Source of the DNA: Lachnospiraceae bacterium
GTDB taxonomy: Bacteria; Bacillota_A; Clostridia; Lachnospirales; Lachnospiraceae
Direction: 5' to 3'
Length of the DNA stretch: 21,306 nt
Assembly: GCA_017996675.1 (NCBI GenBank)
Contig: JAGOGN010000007.1
Location: 1-21,306 of the forward strand
Shown here: piece after piece, positions 1-6,872 of the stretch
Layout: each line of letters opens with the position of its first letter
How positions within the stretch are numbered: the first letter of the stretch is position 1
Made by a program: the position numbers and the translations under genes
The notes under the pieces: generated by a model
Database searches by the model: none
What the model was told of the DNA's origin: nothing
The model's input: only the letters and a program-made list of their open reading frames with translations

Positions 1-10
1 GAATAAACAT

Positions 11-36
11 AAGGTGGCAATTTGCCACCTTTTTTT
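11..36 (+). terminator. Intrinsic terminator of an upstream gene
   Basis: An 8-bp GC-containing stem (AGGTGGCA at 12-19, TGCCACCT at 23-30) with a 3-base loop is followed at once by a run of T. It must end a transcript entering from the left, whose gene is outside the window. Confidence 0.85.
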
Positions 37-192
37 GATGCATTTAATAAGTTTTTTTCTTGAATAGGACGTAAAAATAAATAAAACAGATTATTTATAA
101 AATATGTGTTAAAAGATAATTAAAAATGTATTGAAATATGATTTTGCAAGGAGTAATGTGTGTGTATAGTATTTCAATTGGGAGGGGTTAAT

Positions 193-1323
193 ATGAAGAA
201 AGCGATCGTGTATATTTTATTAATTAGTAGTTTGACCGTTTTATGCGCATGTGGAACGAAGGAACCAAAAGAAAAGTCGAGTTATGATTATAACAAGGAT
301 TTGTTATACAGTGGTATAATGGCATGGACGCCAGAGGGGATCTATTATCGGGATGGTGATTTCTTGCGGTTGGTTTCCCACGATGGAAAACGAGTGGATT
401 TATGTAGTAAGCCAGAGTGCAATCATCAAAACACCGATTGCGAAGCATACCTGGATGCGGATCAGATTTTTTATTTTAACAATCGCTTATGTTATTCCAA
501 GACAGATGATTCCATGTTCAAAGTTGATTTTTATCAAATGAATTGGAAAGGCCAGGAGAGATACAAATTTGCATCTGTTGATTTTTCAAAAGACTTTGAA
601 AAAGAGCAACAAATGACTGATTTCAATTCTTCTATTTCCTGGAAAATCACAGGGAAAGATTATTTACAAGCGTATGAGCACGGAGATAATCTAAGTTACA
701 AAGAAAAGGTTTATTGGACCAATTTAAATCATCCAGAGAATGTAAAAGAACTGAAAATAGAGGCTAACAAGAATGGTACGCTTTGGAAGATTGAAGGCGA
801 TTGGATTCTATTCATTTCACTGAATGAAGACAGAACGTTTCAAATTTGGGGATATAATAATAAAACAGATGAACAGAGAGTTCTCGTCAGCAGAAGCAGC
901 AATAAAGATGATAATTACGGGGCGATTGGAATTAAACTCATTGGTGACGAATTGTACTGGCATGAGAAAGGCTTTGGATTTTACCGAAAGAATATCAAAA
1001 CAGATATCGGTTCAGATAGAAAGACACTGGTTTTCCCTATAGAGGAAAATGCATTAAACGGCTACGGTGTAATAGTGAAAGACTATATGATAATATGCAA
1101 TATGTTTGAGGGGGATAAAGGAATATTTTTTTACTCCTATGATGGAAAATTATTACAATCCATTCCTGTAAAAGATAAGAATTATCAATATGCAATGGAA
1201 ACGGAAGATAAAGTTTTTTTCGTTGATGTTTCTTCCGGATCGATTACTCCGGCAGCTTATGTTGACAAAGCTAAAATCAATGAAGGGAAAGCAAAAATCG
1301 TTCTTATCAAAGATGCGAGATAA
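193..1323 (+). CDS. Lipoprotein, probable beta-propeller-like (DUF5050-like)
   Basis: Predicted secreted lipoprotein of 376 residues, anchored outside the membrane; function unknown. The N-terminus has a Lys-Lys start, a hydrophobic core and a lipobox-like LCAC with Cys20 as the lipidation site. The rest is rich in short Trp/Tyr/Gly strands (for example WTPEGIYYRDGDF near 45-57), resembling the propeller-type lipoproteins common in Lachnospiraceae; that family link is from memory. Residues 70-86 carry a Cys/His cluster (C71, C76, H78, C83). I chose the ATG at 193 because GGAGGGG at 181-187 sits correctly before it and the signal peptide then begins at Met; the in-frame GTG at 160 would add 11 residues before the signal. 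It is monocistronic, with a terminator directly after it. No convincing promoter stands out in the AT-rich 37-192 region; TATGAT (137) and TATAGT (165) are possible -10 boxes without good -35 partners. Confidence 0.8.
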   Translation: MKKAIVYILLISSLTVLCACGTKEPKEKSSYDYNKDLLYSGIMAWTPEGIYYRDGDFLRLVSHDGKRVDLCSKPECNHQNTDCEAYLDADQIFYFNNRLCYSKTDDSMFKVDFYQMNWKGQERYKFASVDFSKDFEKEQQMTDFNSSISWKITGKDYLQAYEHGDNLSYKEKVYWTNLNHPENVKELKIEANKNGTLWKIEGDWILFISLNEDRTFQIWGYNNKTDEQRVLVSRSSNKDDNYGAIGIKLIGDELYWHEKGFGFYRKNIKTDIGSDRKTLVFPIEENALNGYGVIVKDYMIICNMFEGDKGIFFYSYDGKLLQSIPVKDKNYQYAMETEDKVFFVDVSSGSITPAAYVDKAKINEGKAKIVLIKDAR

Positions 1324-1352
1324 GGTGTATAAAGATTCAGTTAAGAAATAGC

Positions 1353-1394
1353 AACATGGTTTCGAACGTTAAGTTCGAAACCATGTTATTTTTA
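1353..1394 (+). terminator. Strong intrinsic terminator after the lipoprotein gene
   Basis: A perfect 15-bp inverted repeat (1353-1367 and 1373-1387) with a 5-base loop is followed by a T-rich tract at 1388-1394. It closes the lipoprotein unit and separates it from the dipeptidase operon. Confidence 0.9.
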
Positions 1395-1413
1395 TAGGAA
1401 TATAAAAAAAGTC

Positions 1414-1442
1414 TTTAAAAATTACTGTAACTGTGCTAAAAT
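1414..1442 (+). promoter_or_regulatory. Probable sigma-A promoter of the dipeptidase operon
   Basis: TTTAAA (1414-1419), a 17-base spacer and TAAAAT (1437-1442) fit a housekeeping promoter with a weak -35 box. It is the best match between the preceding terminator and the dipeptidase start, and it predicts a leader of about 75 bases. Confidence 0.55.
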
Positions 1443-1523
1443 TTCATTTGAAGTACTTTAAAGAAAGTCCACAGTGCTTCAATTGACAAAGATGCACTTT
1501 GCAAAAGGAAAGAGAGGGTGGAA

Positions 1524-2987
1524 ATGACAACGATGGAAGTATTAAAAGATTTACAACCGGTTGACGTATTTCGATATTTTGAAGAAATGTCTGAAATACC
1601 ACGAGGCTCGGGAAATGAAAAGGGTATCAGTGATTATCTGGTTCAGTTTGCGAAAGAACATCATCTTGACTATACACAGGATGAAGCATTGAACGTTATT
1701 ATTCGTAAACCAGCAACAGTAGGATATGAGAATGGTAAAACAATCGTTTTGCAGGGACATATGGATATTGTTTGCGAAAAGAACGCAGATGTAGAACATG
1801 ATTTTTTAAAGGATCCATTAAAATTACGTATCGTTGATGATATGGTAATGGCTACAGGAACAACACTTGGAGCAGATAATGGAATCGCCGTTGCAATGGG
1901 TCTCGCAATTTTAGCTTCAAATGAATATGAACATCCTGCTTTAGAGTTACTAGTTACAACTTCTGAAGAAACAGGAATGGATGGAGCGATGGCTCTTGAT
2001 CCAAAACATATTCAGGGACGGACCTTAATTAATATCGATTCAGAAGAAGAGGGTAAATTTTTGGTCAGTTGTGCTGGTGGAGTGACCGCACAGGTGAAAA
2101 TTCCGATTCAGATGAATAAAGTAGAGGATGGAATGACTGGTTACTGCCTCCAGATTACAGGATTAAAAGGTGGCCATTCCGGAATGGAAATTGATAAGGG
2201 AAGAGGAAATGCAACCAAATTATTGGGACGTGTATTGAAAGCTCTCTTAGAGGAACAAGAAATACAGCTGATTTCTTTGGAGGGTGGTTCTAAGCATAAT
2301 GCTATCCCAAGACAGGCTCAAGCTTGCTTTGTAGTTTGCGATAAGCGAGTTGCTAAAGTTCAAGAAACAATTGAAGAAATGAATCGGATTTTTAAAGAGG
2401 AGCTACGTACTCCAGATCCAATGGTCGAATTGAAAATGGAAACACTGTCACAAATACCTGATCAGGCAATGACGAAGGATTCTACAACAAGAGTCATTCA
2501 TTATTTATATCTTGTAATGGATGGAATGATATCCATGAGTATGGATATTCAGGGATTAGTAGAAAGCTCTTTGAATTTAGGTGTCATCACGCAAGCAGCG
2601 GATGCGGTAACATTCATTAGTTCCATTCGAAGCTGTGTTAGAAGTAAGAAAAAGGATCTTTTAGAGCGTTTAACGTTGACCGCAAAGTTACAGGGTGGTT
2701 GCGTGAAAGCAGAATCAGAGTATCCAGAATGGGCATATAATCCAGATTCACAAATCCGTCCAATTTTTATTGAAGCCTATAAAAAATTGTATGGAAGCGA
2801 ACCTGAAATTTCTGCAATACATGCAGGATTAGAATGTGGTCTTTTTGCCGAGAAATTTGGCGAAATCGATGAAATTTCATTTGGCCCTAATTTATATGAT
2901 GTTCATACTCCAAATGAAAGTATGAGTATCTCTTCTGTTCAAAGAAGTTGGAAATTACTTTTAGAGGCATTAAAGAACTGCAAATAA
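1524..2987 (+). CDS. pepD: Aminoacyl-histidine dipeptidase (peptidase M20C)
   Basis: Cytosolic zinc aminopeptidase that splits Xaa-His and other dipeptides. At 487 residues it has the usual PepD length (about 485). The M20 metal and catalytic set is complete: GHMD near 78-81 (His79, Asp81), GADNG (Asp118), TSEETG (Glu148, Glu149), NIDSEEEG (Asp172) and a C-terminal HAGLECG motif that supplies the last His ligand. The lid/dimerisation domain is present with GLKGGHSG near 205-215. The downstream peptide transporter makes a peptide-scavenging role likely. Start choice: ATG at 1524 follows GAGAGGG (1512-1518); an in-frame GTG at 1518 and ATG at 1536 are possible but change only a few residues. 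The segment GLVESSLNLG replaces the more usual GLVETSLNLG, a minor change. True substrate preference cannot be read from sequence. Confidence 0.93.
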   Translation: MTTMEVLKDLQPVDVFRYFEEMSEIPRGSGNEKGISDYLVQFAKEHHLDYTQDEALNVIIRKPATVGYENGKTIVLQGHMDIVCEKNADVEHDFLKDPLKLRIVDDMVMATGTTLGADNGIAVAMGLAILASNEYEHPALELLVTTSEETGMDGAMALDPKHIQGRTLINIDSEEEGKFLVSCAGGVTAQVKIPIQMNKVEDGMTGYCLQITGLKGGHSGMEIDKGRGNATKLLGRVLKALLEEQEIQLISLEGGSKHNAIPRQAQACFVVCDKRVAKVQETIEEMNRIFKEELRTPDPMVELKMETLSQIPDQAMTKDSTTRVIHYLYLVMDGMISMSMDIQGLVESSLNLGVITQAADAVTFISSIRSCVRSKKKDLLERLTLTAKLQGGCVKAESEYPEWAYNPDSQIRPIFIEAYKKLYGSEPEISAIHAGLECGLFAEKFGEIDEISFGPNLYDVHTPNESMSISSVQRSWKLLLEALKNCK

Positions 2988-3016
2988 ATGCGAATGAATC
3001 TTGAGGAGGATTATTC

Positions 3017-4939
3017 ATGGAAAAGGAAAAGAAACTATCAAAGTACGCATATGGTGGAATCGCAGGTAAAGATTATGTGCCATATGTAACAGACGGGGAG
3101 AAAAAGGGTGGAAGCGTAGCGATTATGATCATTGGTTTGATCTTAGCAGCTTTATTTGCTGCATCCACTGCTTATTCGGGTATGAAATCAGGATTAACAG
3201 TTGCTGCTGGTATTCCAGGAGCGATTATTGGTTCCGCTCTGGTAGCTGTTTTTGCAAGAGGTAAAGGTATTTTGTCAAAAGACTTAATACAGGGTATGTC
3301 TAGTGGTGGTGAATCTGTTGCCAGTGGTATTATCTTTGTATTACCAGCAGTATTATTGATTGGTGAAAAAGTGACTTTCTTAGAAGGTCTGGCTGTTGGT
3401 GTAGGCGGCGTTCTTTTTGGTATCGGTGTAGCTGCAATCGTTCATAATTACCTCATTGTGGAAGAGCATGGCAAGCTGATGTATCCAGAATCAATGGCTA
3501 TTTCTGAAACACTTGTTGCATCTGAAGGTGTTGGAGAATCCATTAAATTTATGGGAATCGGTTTTGGAATCGGTGGTATTCTTACAGTAGTAACCAGTTC
3601 ATTTATGAACTTAACCAATAATGTGGTTAGTTATGTACAGGATACTTTCTATAAATGGAAATTCCAGATTGAAGTTAACCCATTATTATTAGGTATTGGA
3701 TTTATCGTAGGATTAGAAGTATCACTTGCAATGTTTGCTGGATCTATTTTTGCAAACTTTGGTATCTTACCATTAATCGGATATTTTAGTTCTTTAGGAG
3801 AAGGCACAGCTGCAGTATGGAATAATCCAGATGTAACTGTAGGAGCAATGAAAGTAGCTGAAATTTCCGGAAGTTATGTAAAATACATTGGAGCAGGTAT
3901 GATGCTTTCAGGCGGTATTATTGGCGCTTTGAAATTGATCCCAACCATTATTGCATCTGTGAAAGAAACCTTCCATGCAAAATCTTCTGCAACAGGAGAT
4001 AATTCGGGATTAGGTAAAGTTATTTTACTTGGTGGAATCATTGTTGGTTTTGTAGCAGCATTCTTGATTTCAGGTGGAAATATTGGAATGGCTATCGTTG
4101 GTGCCGTTGTTTCCTTAATTTTATCCATGTTGTTTGTAATTGTTTCTGGACGTTTAACAGGTACAATCGGAACATCCAATTTGCCAGTTTCTGGTATGAC
4201 AATTGCATCTTTAGTAATCGCAACGTTGATCTTCGTAGCTTTAGGTTGGACAAGCGCAGGAGATAACAAATCATTATTATTATTTGGTACATTCATTGTT
4301 ACTGCAATTGCAATTGCAGGTGGATATTGCCAGTCTCAGAAAGTTTCTTTCATCGTTGGTGGAAAGAAAGGCGAGATGGAAAAATACTTCACAGTTGCAG
4401 CTGTAGTAGGCGTTGCAGTAGTTATTGGTGTTATTATGTTACTTGAGCCTAAGTTAGCAATGACTGGCGACAATGTTCAGTTCGCATTACCACAGGCAAA
4501 CTTGATGGCTACCTTAACAGCTGGAATCATTTCTGGTGATTTACCATGGGCAATGATTATTGTTGGAGCTGTAATGGGTGTTGTATTCTTTGCATTGAAA
4601 CTTCCAGTTATGACTGTTGCAATTGGATTCTATTTACCAATTTCTACAACATCAATCATTTTAATTGGAGCATTGGTTCGTTTATTCATCGAGAAAACTG
4701 CAAAATCAAGCGAAGAAAAAGACTTGAAGGTTTCCAATGGAATCAGTCTTTCCTCTGGTTTAGTTGCAGGTGGATCCATTATTGGTCTGATTGGTATTAT
4801 TCTTCAGGTAACAGAAGTAGTTGGCGCAACAGCACCAACTGGATTCTTGGCATCAAATGGCATGGCATTTATTCTATTAGGAGTTCTCATTATTGCTTCG
4901 ACTATTCCAATTTATAAGAGTAAAATAAAACATGCATAA
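3017..4939 (+). CDS. OPT-family oligopeptide transporter
   Basis: Polytopic inner-membrane protein of 640 residues, the usual length for prokaryotic OPT proteins, with roughly 15 hydrophobic segments. These carriers import small peptides with protons, and some homologues carry metal chelates. Family marks seen here are the short polar N-terminus, the early segment STAYSGMKSGLTVAAGIPGA near 51-70, and a second half rich in Gly/Ala/Ile helices with motifs such as GDLPWAMI and LPVMTVAIGFYLPIST. A strong GAGGAGGA box lies at about 3003-3010 before the ATG. The gene follows pepD by 29 bases and overlaps the next gene by 8, so all three are very likely one transcript. The context favours peptide uptake over siderophore uptake. 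Confident in the family, less so in the substrate. Confidence 0.92.
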   Translation: MEKEKKLSKYAYGGIAGKDYVPYVTDGEKKGGSVAIMIIGLILAALFAASTAYSGMKSGLTVAAGIPGAIIGSALVAVFARGKGILSKDLIQGMSSGGESVASGIIFVLPAVLLIGEKVTFLEGLAVGVGGVLFGIGVAAIVHNYLIVEEHGKLMYPESMAISETLVASEGVGESIKFMGIGFGIGGILTVVTSSFMNLTNNVVSYVQDTFYKWKFQIEVNPLLLGIGFIVGLEVSLAMFAGSIFANFGILPLIGYFSSLGEGTAAVWNNPDVTVGAMKVAEISGSYVKYIGAGMMLSGGIIGALKLIPTIIASVKETFHAKSSATGDNSGLGKVILLGGIIVGFVAAFLISGGNIGMAIVGAVVSLILSMLFVIVSGRLTGTIGTSNLPVSGMTIASLVIATLIFVALGWTSAGDNKSLLLFGTFIVTAIAIAGGYCQSQKVSFIVGGKKGEMEKYFTVAAVVGVAVVIGVIMLLEPKLAMTGDNVQFALPQANLMATLTAGIISGDLPWAMIIVGAVMGVVFFALKLPVMTVAIGFYLPISTTSIILIGALVRLFIEKTAKSSEEKDLKVSNGISLSSGLVAGGSIIGLIGIILQVTEVVGATAPTGFLASNGMAFILLGVLIIASTIPIYKSKIKHA

Positions 4940-5276
4940 TGAAGATCGAAGATTAGAAATGATTTTCCGGGTGAACCCAGTTCTTGTAATCGAAAAGGAT
5001 GAGAATGGTGTAGTTACCATCTGCGAAAAGCAGGATCATCCAATACAGCGTTTTTTTCGTAAGATTAAAATTCGTGTTCCGGAATACAAGAAAACATCGT
5101 TAGACGAGTTTGGCAGTTTTGTTTTTGACCAGATAGATGGAGTTTGCGATGTTGGTGAAATCGGAAATCGACTGGAGACTGCTTTTGGTGAAGAAGCACA
5201 TCCGGTATATGAGCGATTGTTGTTATTTTTAAACTTTATTGATGAGAAATGTCATTACATTGAACGAGTAAAATAA
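4932..5276 (+). CDS. PqqD-like small protein
   Basis: A 114-residue soluble protein. Residues from about 56 to the end read as a PqqD-type winged helix: SLDEFGSFVFDQIDGV, then a helix with VGEIGNRLETAFGE, then a helix ending in ERLLLFLNFIDEK. PqqD and its relatives bind ribosomal peptide precursors as recognition domains (known for the family). No radical-SAM enzyme or precursor peptide is visible nearby. The first 55 residues are a basic extension (RFFRKIKIRVPEYKK) of unknown role. The ATG lies inside the last codons of the transporter gene (8-base overlap), so translation is probably coupled. Inference: it may serve peptide handling or regulation with the transporter and dipeptidase. An alternative start is Met10 at 4959. 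Confidence 0.75.
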   Translation: MHNEDRRLEMIFRVNPVLVIEKDENGVVTICEKQDHPIQRFFRKIKIRVPEYKKTSLDEFGSFVFDQIDGVCDVGEIGNRLETAFGEEAHPVYERLLLFLNFIDEKCHYIERVK

Positions 5277-5284
5277 TAGAAAAT

Positions 5285-5348
5285 CACTGAAGTATTTTCA
5301 GTGGAAGTCACTTCCTCTATGTGTTATAATCATAGAGGAAGTTTTTTT
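5285..5348 (+). terminator. Tandem hairpins ending in an intrinsic terminator
   Basis: A 7-bp hairpin (5285-5291 with 5297-5303) is followed by a perfect 12-bp hairpin (5310-5321 with 5331-5342, 9-base loop) and a T run to 5348. It ends the pepD-OPT-PqqD transcript. The loop of the second hairpin contains a -10 box (separate entry). Confidence 0.9.
5322..5330 (+). promoter_or_regulatory. Extended -10 promoter inside the terminator loop, probably for glgA
   Basis: TGTTATAAT is a consensus extended -10 (TGn plus TATAAT at 5325-5330). The -35 position is poor (TGGAAG at 5302-5307 with a 17-base spacer), as is usual for extended -10 promoters. Starting at about 5337, the transcript would hold only the right arm of the hairpin and so would escape termination. 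It is the best promoter candidate between the terminator and glgA. Confidence 0.5.
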
Positions 5349-5396
5349 GTGTACAGATACAAATAAACTTACGAATGTCGTATTTGGGAGGAAACA

Positions 5397-6842
5397 ATGA
5401 AGAAAATCTTGTTTGTGGCATCGGAATGTGTTCCGTTCATTAAGACGGGTGGACTTGCTGATGTAGTTGGATCTTTACCGCAAAAGTTTAACCGGGAATT
5501 CTATGATGTACGCGTGATGATTCCAATGTACAGCTGTATTCCATTGAATTTGCAAAAGAAATTTTCTTTTATAGATCATTTTTATTTATCTTTGAGTGAT
5601 TGGGTGAAGGATAAATACGTAGGTGTATTTAAGACGGTTTTAAATGGTATTACTTACTATTTGATAGATAATCAGGAATATTTTACCTGTGATCACCCTT
5701 ATGGTGATGTAAAGAGAGATATTGAACGTTTTGCTTTTTTTGATAAGGCTGTTTTGTCCTGCCTTCCCATTATTGATTTCAAACCGGATGTGATACATTG
5801 TAACGACTGGCAAACTGGATTGATACCTGTTTATTTAAAGGAGCAGTTTCAAGCAGGAGATTTTTTTAGAGATATGAAAACGTTGATTACTATTCATAAT
5901 TTGAAATTTCAGGGAACTTGGAATGTAGAATATGTTAGGGCGATTACAGGTTTGTCGGATGATGTGTTTACGGACCATAAATTGAAATTTTATAAAGACG
6001 GCAATTTGCTAAAGGGTGGACTGGTTTATTCGGATTATATTACGACCGTTAGTCAGACCTATGCTCAGGAAATTCAGACGAAAGAGTATGGAGAAGGTCT
6101 GGATGGATTGCTTTATTCCAGGAGACTGGATACGCAGGGCATTGTGAATGGAATTGATCCAGATTATTTTGATCCGTCTAAGGATGCAAGTTTAGAAGTA
6201 AATTATTCGTGGGATGATTTTCGCGTTCAAAAACCTAAAAATAAAAAATCACTGCAGAAAGAACTGGGTCTTGAACTACAACCAAAGAAATATCTGATTG
6301 GAATTGTGAGTCGATTAACGGATCAAAAGGGAATGGATCTGATTTGTGCAGCGATTGATGATATGATGGATGAACATACGCAGTTTGTTGTAGTTGGAAC
6401 TGGAGAGCGTAAATTTGAGGAAGCATTACTCTATCATGCTTCACGATTTCCGGGACAAATGGCAGTTCATATTGGATATTCTGAAAAGCTTTCCCAAAGA
6501 GTCTACGCTGGCGTAGATGCATTATTGATGCCTTCTTTATTTGAACCATGTGGGCTTTCCCAATTAATTGCATTAAGGTATGGCACCATTCCAATTGCAA
6601 GAGAAACAGGTGGATTAAAAGACACGGTAATACCGTTTAATCAATATGAGCACAGTGGAATTGGGTTTTCTTTTCAACATTATTCTCTGGAAGATATGCT
6701 TGGTTCTATTTATTATAGCAGGGAAGTTTTCTTGCATCAAAAAAGAGAATGGAATCATATGGTTGAACGAGGAATGAAGACGGATTATAGTTGGGATAAA
6801 TCAAAGAATAAGTACGAAGAAATATATTTTTATTTGACATAA
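5397..6842 (+). CDS. glgA: Glycogen synthase (ADP-glucose), GT5 family
   Basis: Cytosolic glycosyltransferase that extends alpha-1,4-glucan chains from ADP-glucose. At 481 residues it matches the bacterial GlgA length (about 477). Both Rossmann-type domains are visible. The N-terminal domain has the donor-binding KTGGLADVVGSLP (K16-P28), HCNDWQTG near 134-141 and ITIHNLKFQG. The C-terminal domain has SRLTDQKG (305-312), with the Arg and Lys that hold the donor phosphates, and SLFEPCGLSQLIALRYG, where Glu384 fits the retaining GT-B glutamate. GGAGG precedes the ATG at the right distance. No glgB, glgC or glgP is in the window, so this is a lone glgA; it heads an operon with unrelated housekeeping genes. 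No missing key residue is apparent. Confidence 0.94.
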   Translation: MKKILFVASECVPFIKTGGLADVVGSLPQKFNREFYDVRVMIPMYSCIPLNLQKKFSFIDHFYLSLSDWVKDKYVGVFKTVLNGITYYLIDNQEYFTCDHPYGDVKRDIERFAFFDKAVLSCLPIIDFKPDVIHCNDWQTGLIPVYLKEQFQAGDFFRDMKTLITIHNLKFQGTWNVEYVRAITGLSDDVFTDHKLKFYKDGNLLKGGLVYSDYITTVSQTYAQEIQTKEYGEGLDGLLYSRRLDTQGIVNGIDPDYFDPSKDASLEVNYSWDDFRVQKPKNKKSLQKELGLELQPKKYLIGIVSRLTDQKGMDLICAAIDDMMDEHTQFVVVGTGERKFEEALLYHASRFPGQMAVHIGYSEKLSQRVYAGVDALLMPSLFEPCGLSQLIALRYGTIPIARETGGLKDTVIPFNQYEHSGIGFSFQHYSLEDMLGSIYYSREVFLHQKREWNHMVERGMKTDYSWDKSKNKYEEIYFYLT

Positions 6843-6862
6843 GCGAGAAACAAATTAGTAAT

Positions 6863-6867
6863 GGAGG
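6863..6867 (+). promoter_or_regulatory. Ribosome binding site that fixes the ftsK start
   Basis: GGAGG lies 5 bases before the ATG at 6873. It overlaps the upstream in-frame ATG at 6861, which therefore is not the likely start. Confidence 0.7.
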
Positions 6868-6872
6868 AAATT

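Noticed and set aside
160..192. Longer N-terminus for the first lipoprotein
   Set aside because: It would place 11 residues before the signal peptide and ignore the GGAGGGG box that fits the ATG at 193.
1483..1488. Consensus TTGACA upstream of pepD
   Set aside because: No acceptable -10 box lies 16-18 bases downstream, where the sequence is the purine-rich ribosome site.
3874..4296. Minus-strand 140-residue open frame inside the OPT transporter gene
   Set aside because: It lies wholly within a well-supported gene, has no ribosome site or recognisable domain, and its Pro/Ile/Thr-rich composition is what the antisense of a membrane protein gives.
4546..4917. Plus-strand 123-residue frame rich in Cys, Trp and Ser at the 3' end of the OPT gene
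   Set aside because: A shifted-frame shadow of hydrophobic codons; no ribosome site and an implausible composition.
6834..6862. TTGACA with AGTAAT at 17 bases before ftsK, a possible promoter
   Set aside because: Transcription would start near 6869, after the GGAGG ribosome site, leaving ftsK without a leader. The -10 box is also only 4 of 6.
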